DNA of 64,000 nucleotides from assembly GCA_019359515.1 (NCBI GenBank), contig JAHHHC010000005.1, positions 186,001 to 250,000 on the forward strand, read 5' to 3'. Under the pieces are notes generated by a model. It was not told where the DNA came from. It saw only the letters and a list, made by a program, of their open reading frames with translations, and searched no databases. Shown here piece after piece: positions 63,061 through 64,000 of the stretch (positions within the stretch are counted from its first letter, which is position 1; every line of letters starts with the position of its first letter). Both the position numbers and the translations under genes were made by a program. Origin of the DNA: Desmonostoc vinosum HA7617-LM4. GTDB taxonomy: Bacteria > Cyanobacteriota > Cyanobacteriia > Cyanobacteriales > Nostocaceae.

Positions 63061-64000
63061 ATGGATATTAAAAATGGCTTCATAGGTACCGTTGGGAACA
63101 CACCATTAATTCGCCTCAACAGCTTTAGTGAAGAAACAGGATGTGAAATTCTCGGTAAAGCCGAATTTCTCAACCCTGGCGGTTCCGTGAAAGACCGCGC
63201 TGCACTTTACATCATCCAAGACGCAGAAGAAAAAGGTTTACTCAAACCTGGTGGTACAGTTGTGGAAGGAACCGCTGGTAATACTGGCATTGGACTAGCA
63301 CATATTTGCAACGCCAAAGGTTACAAATGCCTAATTATTATCCCCGATACCCAATCACAAGAAAAAATAGATGCATTGACAACACTAGGGGCAGAAGTTC
63401 GTCCCGTTCCGGCTGTACCCTACAAAGATCCCAACAACTACGTCAAGCTATCTGGCAGAATCGCATCTGAGATGGAAAACGCCATTTGGGCGAACCAGTT
63501 TGATAATTTAGCTAACCGCCGCGCTCACTACGAAACCACAGGAGCAGAAATTTGGGCACAGACAGATGGTAAAATTGATGCATGGACGGCTGCAACTGGT
63601 ACTGGTGGTACCTTTGCTGGTGTGGCGTTGTATCTAAAAGAACAAAACCCAGCGATAAAATGCATGGTTGCAGATCCTTTGGGTAGCGGGCTTTATAGCT
63701 ATATCAAAACTGGCGAAATCAAAATAGAAGGAAATTCCATCACCGAGGGTATTGGTAACAGTCGGATAACAGCAAATATGGAAGGCGCACCCGCTGACGA
63801 TGCTATCCAGATAGATGATACAGAAGCCTTGCGAGTCGTTTACCAATTACTCAACAAAGATGGTTTATTAATGGGCGGTTCAACGGGTATCAACGTCGGC
63901 GCAGCTGTTGCCCTAGCCAAGCAGTTGGGGCCAGGACACACCATCGTCACTATCTTATGTGATAGTGGTTCTCGCTACCAATCGCGAATATTTAACCGCG
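63061..64000 (+). CDS. cysK: Cysteine synthase A (O-acetylserine sulfhydrylase), cut at window end
   Basis: PLP enzyme that makes L-cysteine from O-acetylserine and sulfide. The 313 codons present start MDIKNGFIGTVGNTPLIRLN. The PLP Lys is in NPGGSVKDRAAL, the phosphate loop in EGTAGNTGIGLA, and further conserved text is AATGTGGTFAGVALYLKE and CDSGSRYQSRIFNR near the end. Little of the protein should be missing (probably under 25 residues). CysM or cystathionine beta-synthase are less likely given GTVGNTPLIRL and the length. Start ATG 63061. Confidence 0.95.
   Translation, partial: MDIKNGFIGTVGNTPLIRLNSFSEETGCEILGKAEFLNPGGSVKDRAALYIIQDAEEKGLLKPGGTVVEGTAGNTGIGLAHICNAKGYKCLIIIPDTQSQEKIDALTTLGAEVRPVPAVPYKDPNNYVKLSGRIASEMENAIWANQFDNLANRRAHYETTGAEIWAQTDGKIDAWTAATGTGGTFAGVALYLKEQNPAIKCMVADPLGSGLYSYIKTGEIKIEGNSITEGIGNSRITANMEGAPADDAIQIDDTEALRVVYQLLNKDGLLMGGSTGINVGAAVALAKQLGPGHTIVTILCDSGSRYQSRIFNR

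Overview
The window looks like chromosomal DNA of a filamentous, probably heterocyst-forming cyanobacterium (Nostocales; Nostoc, Tolypothrix or Calothrix-like). The reasons are: many GCGATCGC (HIP1) octamers; heptanucleotide STRR arrays such as (CCCCAGT)n; genes for photosystem II subunit PsbU, the photosystem I biogenesis protein BtpA and zeta-carotene desaturase CrtQ; a close relative of the Nostoc punctiforme bacterial dynamin BDLP1; and NACHT/2TM conflict genes of the type reported from multicellular cyanobacteria. All names come from reading the proteins; no database search was run.

Layout. 1-20 kb is mostly housekeeping: a cut-off DEAD-box helicase, rimO, btpA, a VKOR-thioredoxin fusion, a CHASE2-PAS-GGDEF protein, nadB, psbU, a two-gene ABC exporter, a PrxQ-type peroxiredoxin, cobQ, a 2Fe-2S ferredoxin, and crtQ with an SRPBCC partner. 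A 54-residue ribbon-helix-helix gene (19.9 kb) borders an AT-rich gene desert of about 1.6 kb. 21.7-30.1 kb holds conserved cyanobacterial proteins, an A-type Fe-S carrier, a TIGR01777-type epimerase, an FHA protein and a copper-type P1B ATPase whose reading frame carries three in-frame repeat-like insertions. 30.6-36 kb has a beta-helix/RTX-like secreted protein, a 59-residue membrane protein and a GH65 phosphorylase fused to beta-phosphoglucomutase.

36.3-39.1 kb is the most interesting accessory locus: a NACHT NTPase with an N-terminal HTH-like domain and a leucine-rich minisatellite, divergent from a 90-residue protein resembling the cyanobacterial TRADD-N-associated two-TM family. A translationally coupled DUF4331-TPR-nickel/cobalt permease operon and a PEP-CTERM gene follow. 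45.3-48.1 kb is a decay zone: a HicA-like toxin pseudogene with two internal stops, a Tn7/Mu-like transposon-end signature, a sensor-kinase remnant and tRNA-Ala(CGC).

48.2-64 kb carries a coupled HAD-phosphatase/methyltransferase pair, an rtcB RNA ligase gene interrupted by two inteins at catalytic motifs, a Ser/Thr kinase with a DUF4189 tail, lysS, two adjacent dynamin-like GTPases (one with a J domain) with a small membrane partner, a Uma2-type protein and a cut-off cysK. A composite repeat, (GATGAGGGA)n-(GGGGACGCG)n-(CCCCAGT)n, recurs between gene pairs in the same order and has created false upstream extensions of several ORFs.
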